DNA of 14,597 nt, from NCBI GenBank assembly GCA_046074645.1, contig JBJTOP010000217.1, positions 1 through 14,597 of the forward strand, in the 5' to 3' direction. The notes below the pieces were generated by a model, which worked only from the letters and a program-made list of their open reading frames with translations, was not told where the DNA came from and did not search any database. Positions within the stretch are counted from its first letter, which is position 1. The number at the start of each line of letters is the position of its first letter. A program made the position numbers and the translations under genes. This document shows, in pieces, positions 7,193 through 14,502 of this stretch. The DNA is from SXXK01 sp046074645. GTDB lineage: Bacteria > Planctomycetota > Planctomycetia > Planctomycetales > Planctomycetaceae.

Positions 7193-7277
7193 TCGCGGAC
7201 ACGTTCGCGACACAAGTCGAAAAGCAGCACAGGACTGTGCTGGGAATGGCGGAAAAGTACTGGAGATCTTCGCCTTT

Positions 7278-7290
7278 GGTGCATGGCACC
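7278..7290. repeat. GGTGCATGGCACC palindrome, copy 2
   Basis: Perfect 5-bp stem with an ATG loop, identical over 14 bases (7278-7291) to the copy at 110-123. It lies 30 bases outside the dispersed element, so it appears independent of it. Confidence 0.5.
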
Positions 7291-7321
7291 TGAACGCGTG
7301 TCGCTGCCGGTTGTTGTCAGA

Positions 7322-7567
7322 ACTGTTGGTCTCACGCAAAGGCGCCAAGGCGCAAAGGAAGGACAGAAGGTTCAAATTTTCAACCATTCCAGCTTTGCGC
7401 CTTTGCGTGAGGTAAGAGTCGGTACAGCAAGATACCCGCCGCTGCGTCTGCATGAAATCCGAGAGACGATCTCAAGTGTCCTTAACACCGTTTCACCATC
7501 CCAGCCTCACCCTCCCGGGTCTTCACCCGTCTGTTCACAGGATTCCAGAGAACTTCAAGGCCATTGG
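7322..7567 (-). repeat. dispersed palindromic element, copy A (inverted relative to copy B)
   Basis: The reverse complement aligns along its full length with 14160-14393. Shared blocks include TTGAAGTTC.CTGGAATCC, AAGGACACTTGAGATCGTCT, CGGATTTCATGCAGACGC and AATTTGAACCTTCTGTCCTT. Identity by eye is roughly 85-90 %, with a 12-base insertion in this copy. It contains an imperfect hairpin: arms 7331-7357 (27 bases) and 7393-7411 (19 bases), built from CGCAAAGGCGC-type units, around a 35-base loop. It has no coding capacity and no transposase. It probably belongs to a genome-wide family of MITE- or REP-like repeats; related CGCAAAGGCGC palindromes are, from memory, frequent in planctomycetes and some other bacteria. 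Confidence 0.88.
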
Positions 7568-7602
7568 GCGGGAGTCTGTGGTGTATCAGATGCGGTTTCT
7601 GC

Positions 7603-8676
7603 TCAGCGGTTTCCGGTGTGATTGCCTGTGAGTGTCTGCGCGGCTGACAATTGTTGTCGAATGAATTTGGCCCAGATTTCAGGCTGGCCGGGGAAGGAGT
7701 CCTCATCCGTCAGCAGTTCCCAGCCGGCCTGTTTTGTGAGGCGTGGGAGGAGTTCAAGCAGCCACGACCATGCGGGGGGGCGATCGATGGGTGGCTGGGA
7801 GACGACGATGTTCATGGCGATGTGGCCACCGCACGCGGCTTCAATAGCGTGGAGTACTCCTGGCAGGAGTGTTGCGATTTCCTGCAGCAGATCGTCTTCA
7901 GCGGTATCGAGGAAGGCAGGGCGGGATGGACGCGGGGCGAAGCGGACGTGCCAGGCGGCGCGGGGAGCGAAGGGGCAGAGGACGGTCAGGTGATTTGTTT
8001 GTGTGATCAGGCGAGTTTCAGAGTGCTGTTCGGCTGCCAGCAGATCAGCGAGGAGTTCCCGTTGATATTGTCTTCGATATGCGTCCGCTCGATTCGTGCG
8101 TATCTGATCCAGTTGTGAAAGTCTGTACGTTGCGAGGATCTGCGAGTGGCAGTGTGGGAGTGAGGCGCCGGCACTGAAACCTTCGTTTCGATAGACAGCG
8201 AGGGTGCGGTAGCGGCGTTCTGCGATGAGTATTCGTGAGCGTTCTCGCCAGGCTTTCAGAACCTGCAGGATTTCGGTGTTTGAGAGATCGAGGAGTCGGC
8301 TGCGGCTGTCGGGGCATTCAATGACGACTTCGTGGCGGCCGTTGAACGGAGCAGACGGGAACAGGCAGTTTGCAGCATTCAGCGAGGGGTCCTGCGCGGA
8401 TGTCGTGAGCAGGTGATCGGCGGGGGCTGCAATCGGATACCGATTAGGAACTACTCGCAGCAGCCAGCCGGGGCCATTTGGCGCGCTGTCAGCGGCGCGT
8501 ACGGCAAAGCATTCATCAGGAGTTTCGGATTCGGCACCTTCGGCGAAGGGATCCGTTTCGGAGTACAGCGGCGGATCCTGATGTTTTGATCCAGGTCTGT
8601 TTGCTCGGCTGGGAACGAGGATAACGTATCGTCCGGTGAGTACATCGAGGCGTACTTCGGCGGGCGTGGTGTTCAT
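7603..8676 (-). CDS. GalT-like nucleotidyltransferase (HIT superfamily)
   Basis: A 357-residue protein resembling galactose-1-phosphate uridylyltransferase, which exchanges UMP between UDP-glucose and galactose-1-phosphate through a histidine intermediate. 'DVLTGRYVILVPSRANRPG' (11-29), 'VVPNRYPI' (75-82), 'GRHEVVIECPDS' (113-124) and the active-site segment 'AGASLPHCHSQI' (169-180) match the family in order. The catalytic pattern is H175-C-H177-S-Q179; the usual proline between the histidines is cysteine here. Related planctomycete proteins could instead be ADP-glucose phosphorylases or other sugar-phosphate nucleotidyltransferases, so galT is not assigned firmly. The ATG overlaps the stop of the upstream AAA ATPase gene as ATGA, so the two are almost certainly translated from one mRNA. 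Confidence 0.85.
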   Translation of the reverse strand: MNTTPAEVRLDVLTGRYVILVPSRANRPGSKHQDPPLYSETDPFAEGAESETPDECFAVRAADSAPNGPGWLLRVVPNRYPIAAPADHLLTTSAQDPSLNAANCLFPSAPFNGRHEVVIECPDSRSRLLDLSNTEILQVLKAWRERSRILIAERRYRTLAVYRNEGFSAGASLPHCHSQILATYRLSQLDQIRTNRADAYRRQYQRELLADLLAAEQHSETRLITQTNHLTVLCPFAPRAAWHVRFAPRPSRPAFLDTAEDDLLQEIATLLPGVLHAIEAACGGHIAMNIVVSQPPIDRPPAWSWLLELLPRLTKQAGWELLTDEDSFPGQPEIWAKFIRQQLSAAQTLTGNHTGNR

Positions 8677-9467
8677 GCCATTTTGAGGACAGGTCGCAGG
8701 AGTCTGCTGTCATCAGCAGCGGGTGCGAGTTCGGCAGCGAGGGATCTCACAATTTCCGCGGAGATCGGGTAGCCAGGCCACGCGAGTGCGTAGACCTGAA
8801 TCAGATCGCAGATGCGGAACAGCCGCGCTGGAAGTCCTCCACCCTGAGCAGCCGTTTCACGAATTGAATCGTCGTCACAGGCTCCTGGAGGGAGTCCCAG
8901 CCGCTGCAGAAGTTCGCGGGCGAATACGGCTGATTCAGCGTGATTAAGTCTGTGCAGGCGAATGGGAACGTACACGTGATCAGCCAGTTCAGCCGGGATT
9001 TCGTGGCGACCCGCGGCGATTACTGTGAGGGGGCACGAGCCGCTCAGGGCGATTCCCATCAGAAACCGCAGGAACACGCTGTTATCCAGTTCTGAGCGAT
9101 GCAGGTCGTCGAGCAGGAGAGTGGTGTGCTGTCCGCACTGCCCGCGGCCTGCAAGTTCATCGCGAAGTGCGGTGAGCAGTTCATGTCGTTGAAGAGAACT
9201 GCGAACATGGCAGCAGAGGAGACCGGCGAGTTGCCACAGGGCGGCGTTGTCTTCCATGCCGCCGAGATTCATCAAAACGACGGATTCTCCGGTTCGCTGC
9301 AGTTCGAGAGCAGTGCGTTCGAGGACTCGACTGCGGCCGCTGCCGTCGGGGCCGGTGATAACGCCAACGGGTTCGCGGGATTCCACGAGGTACATCAGCC
9401 GACTGACGGCTTCCACGTGCCCGGAGTTGCGAAAAAACCAGGTCGGTTGAGTTTTCTGCCCAAACAT
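8673..9467 (-). CDS. AAA family ATPase, ExeA/GspA-like, altered Walker A
   Basis: A 264-residue protein opening with 'PTWFFRNSGHVEAVSRLMYLVESREPVGVITG', the typical start of ExeA/TniB-like ATPases. The P-loop is GPDGSGRS (39-46), with Arg45 where Walker A normally has the phosphate-binding lysine. Walker B is 'TTLLLDD' (115-121). Then follow a region with sensor-like features ('LTVIAAG') and a C-terminal helical lid ('RLHRLNHAESAVFARELLQRLGL'). Family members act in secretion (GspA/ExeA) or transposon targeting, but no such partner genes lie here. The start is supported by AGGA seven bases upstream. It is the first gene of a pair with the GalT-like gene (4-base overlap) and is divergent from purM (102-base spacer). 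The P-loop change may weaken ATP hydrolysis. Confidence 0.78.
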   Translation of the reverse strand: MFGQKTQPTWFFRNSGHVEAVSRLMYLVESREPVGVITGPDGSGRSRVLERTALELQRTGESVVLMNLGGMEDNAALWQLAGLLCCHVRSSLQRHELLTALRDELAGRGQCGQHTTLLLDDLHRSELDNSVFLRFLMGIALSGSCPLTVIAAGRHEIPAELADHVYVPIRLHRLNHAESAVFARELLQRLGLPPGACDDDSIRETAAQGGGLPARLFRICDLIQVYALAWPGYPISAEIVRSLAAELAPAADDSRLLRPVLKMA

Positions 9468-9569
9468 ACTGCAATCCTGAGGTGCTGGAGCCCATCTGGC
9501 CCCTTCCGACCGTCACAGTCGGCAGAATCACGCCCGTCAAATCAGCAGAAACCGAAAATTCCCGCAATC

Positions 9570-10640
9570 ATGTCAGAACTCACTTATCGTTCCGCTGGCG
9601 TCGACCTTGAACTCTACGAGCAGGCGATGCAGAAACTGCCGAAACTCATGCGCCGCACCTTTACCCCGGGTGTGATGGATTTGCCTGGTGGCTTCGCGGG
9701 TCTGTTCCGCTTGAACGCTGGTCGGCAGTGGAAGGACCCGGTTCTTGTTTCAGGTACCGATGGCGTGGGGACGAAGATCAAGGTCGCGATTCATGCGGGA
9801 ATCTACAACACGGTGGGCATTGACCTTGTGGCCATGTGCGTCAACGACTGTCTTTGCCTTGGTGCTGAGCCGCTCTTCTTCCTCGACTACATCGCTCTGG
9901 GAAAGGACGACCCTGCGCTGCTTGAGCAGTTGGTTTCCGGGGTCAGCGATGGCTGCATTCAGGCGGGGGCTGCGTTGCTTGGGGGCGAGACCGCCATTAT
10001 GCCCGACTTGTACGCTCCGGGTGACTTCGATATGGCTGGTTTCTGCGTTGGCGTTGCTGAGCGTGAGGAGCTTGTGGACGGGCGTTTTCGAGTGCGTCCG
10101 GGTGATGTGCTGGTGGGCGTCCCGTCATCGGGTTTTCATTCGAACGGCTACAGCCTTGTTCGCAAGGTGGTGTTTGAGCATGCGGGTCTGAAGGTCAGCG
10201 ATACGGCTGAAGGACTGGGCTGCACAGTTGGTGAGGCTCTGATCCGACCGACTCGCATCTATGCCTCCACCCTGGCCGCCGTTCGCAGCGCTGTTGGCCA
10301 GACGGGCCTGCACGCAATCGCGCACATTACTGGTGGCGGGATTGCGGACAATTTTGAGCGTGTGCTGCCCAGTCACGTGACTGCCGTGATTGATCGTCGC
10401 GCCTGGCAGCCGCACCCGGTGTTTGAATGGCTGCAGCGACTGGGAAATATCGCCGACCGTGAGATGTTTTCTGTATTCAACATGGGTCTTGGGCTGATTC
10501 TGGCGGTGCCACCTGCTGATGTGGCTGCAGTGGTTGCCGCCAGTTCGACACCGGAGTATCCCGCGATGGTGCTGGGAGAAATTCGCGAGCAGGCTGGTGA
10601 GAGTCCGAGTGTGGTGATTGAGGGGCTGTTGCCGGGATGA
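9570..10640 (+). CDS. purM: phosphoribosylformylglycinamidine cyclo-ligase
   Basis: A 356-residue AIR synthetase. It uses ATP to close the imidazole ring of formylglycinamidine ribonucleotide, step five of purine synthesis, in the cytoplasm. 'YRSAGVDLELYEQAM' (6-20) is a variant of the usual opening. 'LVSGTDGVGTKIKVA' (59-73) and 'GIDLVAMCVNDCLCLGAEPLFFLDY' (83-107) are diagnostic, followed by 'ALLGGETAIMPDLY' and 'PSSGFHSNGYSLVRK'. Length is normal. The ATG at 9570 is chosen because family similarity starts there. The open frame runs back to 9099, but that part is antisense to the AAA gene. No clear Shine-Dalgarno site is visible. The initial 'LSYRDAGVD' of the family is 'LTYRSAGVD' here. 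Confidence 0.96.
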   Translation: MSELTYRSAGVDLELYEQAMQKLPKLMRRTFTPGVMDLPGGFAGLFRLNAGRQWKDPVLVSGTDGVGTKIKVAIHAGIYNTVGIDLVAMCVNDCLCLGAEPLFFLDYIALGKDDPALLEQLVSGVSDGCIQAGAALLGGETAIMPDLYAPGDFDMAGFCVGVAEREELVDGRFRVRPGDVLVGVPSSGFHSNGYSLVRKVVFEHAGLKVSDTAEGLGCTVGEALIRPTRIYASTLAAVRSAVGQTGLHAIAHITGGGIADNFERVLPSHVTAVIDRRAWQPHPVFEWLQRLGNIADREMFSVFNMGLGLILAVPPADVAAVVAASSTPEYPAMVLGEIREQAGESPSVVIEGLLPG

Positions 10641-10706
10641 GTTGAGGTTGTGTGTCCACGACTGTCTTTGGCAGCGCCCGAAGCGCAAACAGGATCTCTG
10701 GAGAGT

Positions 10707-10734
10707 GTTTGCTGAGAGTTTTTGCTTTTTTCGA
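10707..10734 (+). promoter_or_regulatory. motif shared with the spacer upstream of 1256
   Basis: GTTTGCTGAGAGTTTT differs at one base from the copy at 1127-1142 and is followed by a T-rich run and TCGA. It ends 55 bases before the ATG at 10789. The spacer 10641-10788 contains nothing else recognisable. Confidence 0.25.
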
Positions 10735-10788
10735 TATCGACAGTCATCCGTTCTGGCGTTTCCGGGATCATTTATCAGAAAGGTCATT

Positions 10789-11772
10789 ATGTTAACTCGG
10801 GATCAGGAAGCAGCGTTGGTTCGCGCTGTTTATTCATTGGAATCTCTGAACGGTTGCATTATAGGCTATCACGGCGACAACAGTTCTCGACTGCTGTCTC
10901 CCGGCAGTGCGGGGTCTGTCAATTTCGGTCGGGCTATAGTGATCATCGAAGAAGCCCCTGCGTCGGCTGCAGAAACGCCGCCGATTCCATCAGCAGCCCG
11001 TTCATCCGGAGCCGGGGAAACCAGGCGACCGGCAGAAGACACGACAAACCGTGGCCGACTGTTTCCGGAGCTTCTTGGCGCGGGGCTCAGCTGTGGTGTG
11101 GCCGTAGCGTCGGGGCTTGGAGCGGTTGGCGGCGTCATGGGGGCACCGGTGACCGGCGGAACGTCGGTTGCAGTCACCGTTTTCGCATGGACGGGATTTC
11201 TGACCTCCGCCGCCCAATGTGCCTACGGAATTGCAAGGCTGACCGAAATTCACACGAATCCCGACGATGATTCGCTGAGACGTACTGATGCTGATCCGAA
11301 CGTGCAGCGCGCGGTGAACATTGTTGATCTGCTGGGTATCACTTCCGGTGTTGCAACCGCCGGGCTTCAGGGTGTCAGATTTCTTGCGGTTCTGCAGCGA
11401 AACAGTCGGCGTCTGTCTGAGAGTGCTGTTCGAGGAATGTCTCGGGCACAGCGGGCGGCAGTCATTACCGAGGAAATCGCGGAACTTCAAAAGACGGAAG
11501 CCGGGCGGCGCACACTCGCGGAAGCACTCCGTGAAGCAGGCGCGACGACCAGAGATCTGGAGCGGATCATGCCTCGAGGCCTGAATCACAGTGGAACAAT
11601 CCGCGTCGCGTCTGCAACAGCATCGGCACTCAGTGCCCCTCATGCTCAGGCGCTTAAAGTTGCGATACGGGACGCAATGATTGGAATAGGCGTCAGTGCG
11701 ACGCCTGCCTCACTGACTGGTTCGGCAAGCGGTGTCGTAAACGGGTTGATCGTTAATGTCATCAACCGCTGA
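10789..11772 (+). CDS. unrecognised protein with a hydrophobic Gly-rich core; possible effector-type
   Basis: A 327-residue protein with no assigned function. The start is the ATG after AAAGG (five-base spacing); the open frame continues upstream to 10618 but overlaps the end of purM. Residues 1-55 are a mixed region, and 56-90 a Pro/Ser/Arg-rich linker. Residues about 93-153 form a hydrophobic Gly/Ala-rich stretch ('GAPVTGGTSVAVTVFAWTG', then 'SAAQCAYGIARL') with two potential membrane segments. 'NPDDDSLRRTDADPNVQRAVNIVDLLGITSG' follows, then 'RGMSRAQRAAVITEEIAEL' (215-233), a charged helical segment, and a second Ala/Gly-rich stretch to the end. From memory, the 'APxTGGTS..AW.G...S.AQC' plus 'SRAQR' combination resembles proteobacterial proteins found beside type VI secretion or polymorphic-toxin genes. 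No such partner is in this window, so this is only a resemblance. Confidence 0.7.
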   Translation: MLTRDQEAALVRAVYSLESLNGCIIGYHGDNSSRLLSPGSAGSVNFGRAIVIIEEAPASAAETPPIPSAARSSGAGETRRPAEDTTNRGRLFPELLGAGLSCGVAVASGLGAVGGVMGAPVTGGTSVAVTVFAWTGFLTSAAQCAYGIARLTEIHTNPDDDSLRRTDADPNVQRAVNIVDLLGITSGVATAGLQGVRFLAVLQRNSRRLSESAVRGMSRAQRAAVITEEIAELQKTEAGRRTLAEALREAGATTRDLERIMPRGLNHSGTIRVASATASALSAPHAQALKVAIRDAMIGIGVSATPASLTGSASGVVNGLIVNVINR

Positions 11773-11838
11773 ATTCTTTTACGGCGGTCTGTCATTTGCT
11801 GCGCTCCTCGCCAGCCTCGCACGTGCTGCTGTGCCTGT

Positions 11839-11868
11839 TTGACATCAGCGGCTTGCCATATCTACTAT
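11839..11868 (+). promoter_or_regulatory. sigma70-like promoter for the Gfo/Idh/MocA gene
   Basis: TTGACA (11839-11844) is a perfect -35 hexamer. After an 18-base spacer comes TACTAT (11863-11868), a 4-of-6 match to the -10 consensus. It lies 40 bases before the ATG at 11909 and would drive that gene and probably the SUMF1 gene after it. Confidence 0.45.
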
Positions 11869-11908
11869 TCCCCCAGCGTTTCCCTCCGCCGTTACTGGAG
11901 CCCCCCGC

Positions 11909-13249
11909 ATGGCCCGTTCATTTCTTGCCAGCCGTCGTCAATTCCTGCAGCAGTCCGGTTCCCTTCTCGCTGCCGCCGCTGCTGTCCCGGCAGTGCTCAC
12001 AGCAGCCAATCGCCATAAGCAGCTGAATGTGGCTGCGATTGGTGTGAACGGCATGGGATGGGCTGACCTGTCCAATATTGGCAGTCACGCGGCTGTGAAA
12101 TTCGTGGGTTTCTGTGACATCGATACCAGCCGATTCGACAAAGCTGATGCTGCTTATCCCGGTGTGAGACACTGGCAGGACTACCGGGAACTGCTCGCGG
12201 ACCTCGGCGGTGGACTGGATGCCGTCATCGTTTCGACGCCGGATCACATGCACGCACCGGTTGCGATGTCGGCGATGCGGGCTGGCAAGCATGTCTACTG
12301 TCAGAAGCCTCTCACACACACGGTTTGGGAGGCCCGACAGCTGCGATTGCAGGCTGAAAAGTCCGGCGTGACAACTCAGATGGGCAATCAGATTCATTCG
12401 GCAGCCGAATATCGACTTGGCGTGCGACTGATCCGTGAAGGTGCGATCGGGAAGGTTCGCGAGGTGCATTCGTGGGTTGGCGTTCAGGGCCGTCAGTACT
12501 GCAACCGCACCGACCGCCCGGCTTCTGCTGCTGTTCCTGCTGGCGTGAACTGGGATTTGTGGCTTGGAGCGGCCCCGGAGCGGCCCTTTGCTCCTGAGGT
12601 TTACCATCCCTTCAAATGGCGCGACTGGCAGGACTTCGGTTCGGGTGCTCTCGGAGACTTTGGCTGCCACATTCTGGACCCCGTCTTCACGGCACTTGGA
12701 ATTCGCCACCCGCAGCGGATCCAGGCCACCAACGACGGCACCACCAGCGAAGTCTGGCCGGGCCCTGAAACCGTGGTTTTCGAGTTTCCGGGAACGGAAT
12801 TCACTGCGGGAGCGATCACCGTGACGTGGCGAGACGGCGGTCTGAAGCCCCCGAAGGAGCTGGCTGGTCTGCCCGAAGGCAAAGAACTCCCCGGCGGAGG
12901 ATCTCTGTTCATCGGAGAAGGTGGCACGATGGTGTTGCCGCACGTTGGCACGCCGCAGCTCTACCCTGCCGACAAGTTTGCCAGCTTCGCCATGCCCAAA
13001 GTGCAGGGCACCAGCCACTGGCACGACTGGGTCGATGCGGTGCTGGCCGGAAAGAAGACAACTGATGGCTTCGACTACGCTGGTCCGCTCACAGAAACCG
13101 TGCAGCTGGGCAATGTGGCTGCAAGGCTGCCTGGCCAGTCGATTATGTGGGATGCCGCAGCTTTCAAAACAAATCTCCCGGCTGCCGACAAGCTGCTCAC
13201 GAAATCCTATCGCAGCGGGTTTGAAGTGACAGAAGCTGTACAGGCCTGA
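11909..13249 (+). CDS. Tat-exported Gfo/Idh/MocA family oxidoreductase
   Basis: A 446-residue protein with a twin-arginine signal: SRRQFLQ (8-14), then a hydrophobic Ala-rich stretch to about residue 32. The mature part starts with a Rossmann fold, 'LNVAAIGVNGMG' (39-50), for NAD(P). 'VIVSTPDHMHAPVAMSAMRAGKHVYCQKPLTH' (107-137) holds the family's substrate-site lysine in the variant QKP (132-134) instead of EKP. 'GSGALGDFGCHILDP' is the conserved C-terminal-domain segment. Planctomycetes are known to encode many such exported oxidoreductases, thought to act on sugars or sugar acids with a pre-bound cofactor; the substrate cannot be inferred. GGAG lies before the ATG. The SUMF1-fold gene follows after 53 bases and is probably co-transcribed. 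Confidence 0.93.
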   Translation: MARSFLASRRQFLQQSGSLLAAAAAVPAVLTAANRHKQLNVAAIGVNGMGWADLSNIGSHAAVKFVGFCDIDTSRFDKADAAYPGVRHWQDYRELLADLGGGLDAVIVSTPDHMHAPVAMSAMRAGKHVYCQKPLTHTVWEARQLRLQAEKSGVTTQMGNQIHSAAEYRLGVRLIREGAIGKVREVHSWVGVQGRQYCNRTDRPASAAVPAGVNWDLWLGAAPERPFAPEVYHPFKWRDWQDFGSGALGDFGCHILDPVFTALGIRHPQRIQATNDGTTSEVWPGPETVVFEFPGTEFTAGAITVTWRDGGLKPPKELAGLPEGKELPGGGSLFIGEGGTMVLPHVGTPQLYPADKFASFAMPKVQGTSHWHDWVDAVLAGKKTTDGFDYAGPLTETVQLGNVAARLPGQSIMWDAAAFKTNLPAADKLLTKSYRSGFEVTEAVQA

Positions 13250-13302
13250 GTTGTGGGCAGGTCCCGGTCGAGTTCATTCACATAACCATTGAAAGCCAGA
13301 CC

Positions 13303-14136
13303 ATGTCCCGCTCCCTGAACGTGTGTGCAGCGGAGTTCCTCGTTGCCGCCGTCCTGCTCCTGATCGGACGTCCATCAGTGGTGGCTCAGGAAAAACAGCC
13401 TCAGGCTGCCGCCGCAGAGAAACTGCTTAAAGGTTTCGTCGGCGAACTGCTCTCCATCGAACCCGGCAGGGAAAAGTTTCCAGGCGGCAAGGTCGCTCTG
13501 GGAGTGACCAGTCCGAAGGACGAGCTTGCTGCTGTTCAGGTCGAATTCACGTCAGCGTTTCGGATTTCGCGTTACGAGATGACGCAGGAGCTGTACGAGC
13601 TGGTGATGGGCGCGAACCCGAGCCGCTGGAAAGGCCCTCGCAACTCCGTTGAAATGATGACGCTGGCTGACGCTGAAACGTTCTGTAAGAAGCTGACCGG
13701 TCTGCTTCGCCAGCAGAAGCTGATTGAAGAGAGTGAATCCGTGCGGCTTCCTACGGAAGCGGAGTGGGAATATTGCTGTCGCGCCGGCACAAAGACTCGT
13801 TACTGTTTCGGGGATTCCGCAACCGCTGATGGAGATCAGTCGCCGAAAGCCACGCTCCTTGATCCGTGGGCATGGCACACCGGCAACGCTGCTGGCAATG
13901 ATCCCCCCGTGGGTGCTCTGAAACCAAACGCATGGGGTCTGTACGACGTGCACGGCTATCTCTGGGAATTTGTCTCGCCCGATTCCCGCCTGCCGGCGGT
14001 TGCTGCAGGATCGGTCATTCTTCGCAGCGGTTCATGGAAGGACCACCACTCGCGACTGACGAGCAGTTCACGGCGGGTTGTTCCGGCCGCAACTGCGGAT
14101 GACGCTGTGGGGTTCCGTTGTGTGGTTTCTCGATAG
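13303..14136 (+). CDS. exported SUMF1/formylglycine-generating-enzyme-fold protein
   Basis: A 277-residue protein with a signal peptide (hydrophobic 9-21, likely cut after Ala28). From about residue 50, the FGE-sulfatase fold is recognisable: 'FRISRYEMTQELYELVMGANPSRWKG', 'VRLPTEAEWEYCCRAGT', 'NAWGLYDVHGYLWEFVSP' and 'LRSGSWKDHHSRLTSSSRR' ending in 'VGFRCVVSR'. True formylglycine-generating enzymes hold catalytic cysteines near the 'GGS.....' segment; this position has 'SGSWKDHHSRL' with no Cys, so sulfatase activation is unlikely. The usual 'GNVWEW' is 'GYLWEF'. It may be a binding or structural protein, as suggested for many planctomycete members. No sulfatase is in the window. The ATG has only a weak upstream site (GAAAG). 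Confidence 0.88.
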   Translation: MSRSLNVCAAEFLVAAVLLLIGRPSVVAQEKQPQAAAAEKLLKGFVGELLSIEPGREKFPGGKVALGVTSPKDELAAVQVEFTSAFRISRYEMTQELYELVMGANPSRWKGPRNSVEMMTLADAETFCKKLTGLLRQQKLIEESESVRLPTEAEWEYCCRAGTKTRYCFGDSATADGDQSPKATLLDPWAWHTGNAAGNDPPVGALKPNAWGLYDVHGYLWEFVSPDSRLPAVAAGSVILRSGSWKDHHSRLTSSSRRVVPAATADDAVGFRCVVSR

Positions 14137-14159
14137 CGAAGTTTCCACCGAGCGCCCGG

Positions 14160-14393
14160 CCAATGGCGTTGAAGTTCACTGGAATCCTGTGAAGACCCGG
14201 GAGGGCGACGCTGGTATGACGAAACGGTGCTAAGGACACTTGAGATCGTCTATCGGATTTCATGCAGACGCGCCGCCTCGCATCTTGCTGTCGCCGCTCT
14301 TACCTCACGCAAAGGCGCCAAGGCGCAAAGCTCGAAATGTTGGAAATTTGAACCTTCTGTCCTTCCTTTGCGCCTTTGCGAGAGACCAACAGT
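14160..14393 (+). repeat. dispersed palindromic element, copy B
   Basis: Full-length match to the reverse complement of 7322-7567. It begins 23 bases after the SUMF1 stop codon. Its hairpin arms are 14304-14330 (27 bases) and 14366-14384 (19 bases, one mismatch). It lacks the 12 bases TGAACAGACGGG that copy A has after CTGGAATCCTG. No open frame is shared between the copies. Confidence 0.88.
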
Positions 14394-14471
14394 CCCTGCA
14401 CAAGGGATCGCGGTGAGAGCTGTCAACTGGTAAGCAGAACTGAAAACATCCCAATTCGCCCGAATTCACAT

Positions 14472-14502
14472 CGTTTCGTCATCCCAGCTTCGCCCTTCCC
14501 GC
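14472..14502 (-). repeat. partial module of the dispersed element
   Basis: On the minus strand it reads GGGAAGGGCGAAGCTGGG followed by ATGACGAAACG, matching the segment of copy B at about 14199-14226 with three or four differences. The surrounding sequence does not continue the match, so this is a fragment or an independently placed short module. Confidence 0.55.

Larger units (their letters stand above)
7193..7602. other. repeat-bearing spacer between convergent genes
   Basis: This 410-base stretch separates the 3' ends of the methyltransferase and the GalT-like gene. It has no believable gene. It contains the 13-base palindrome GGTGCATGGCACC (7278-7290) and a 246-bp dispersed element (7322-7567). 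No standard intrinsic terminator was seen, although the element's own hairpin might stop transcription. Confidence 0.7.

Noticed and set aside
7331..7411. CRISPR-like repeat array
   Set aside because: The short units form a single hairpin with one loop, not regularly spaced direct repeats with unique spacers, and no cas gene is present.
9099..9569. N-terminal extension of the purM frame
   Set aside because: It is antisense to the AAA ATPase gene; PurM similarity begins right at the ATG at 9570 and gives normal length.
10618..10788. Upstream start for the 10789 gene
   Set aside because: It would overlap the 3' end of purM and has no ribosome binding site, whereas 10789 has AAAGG at good spacing.
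11918..13024. Long antisense frame (368 codons) opposite the Gfo/Idh/MocA gene
   Set aside because: The plus-strand gene has unmistakable family motifs; the antisense product has none and arises from GC-rich codon bias.
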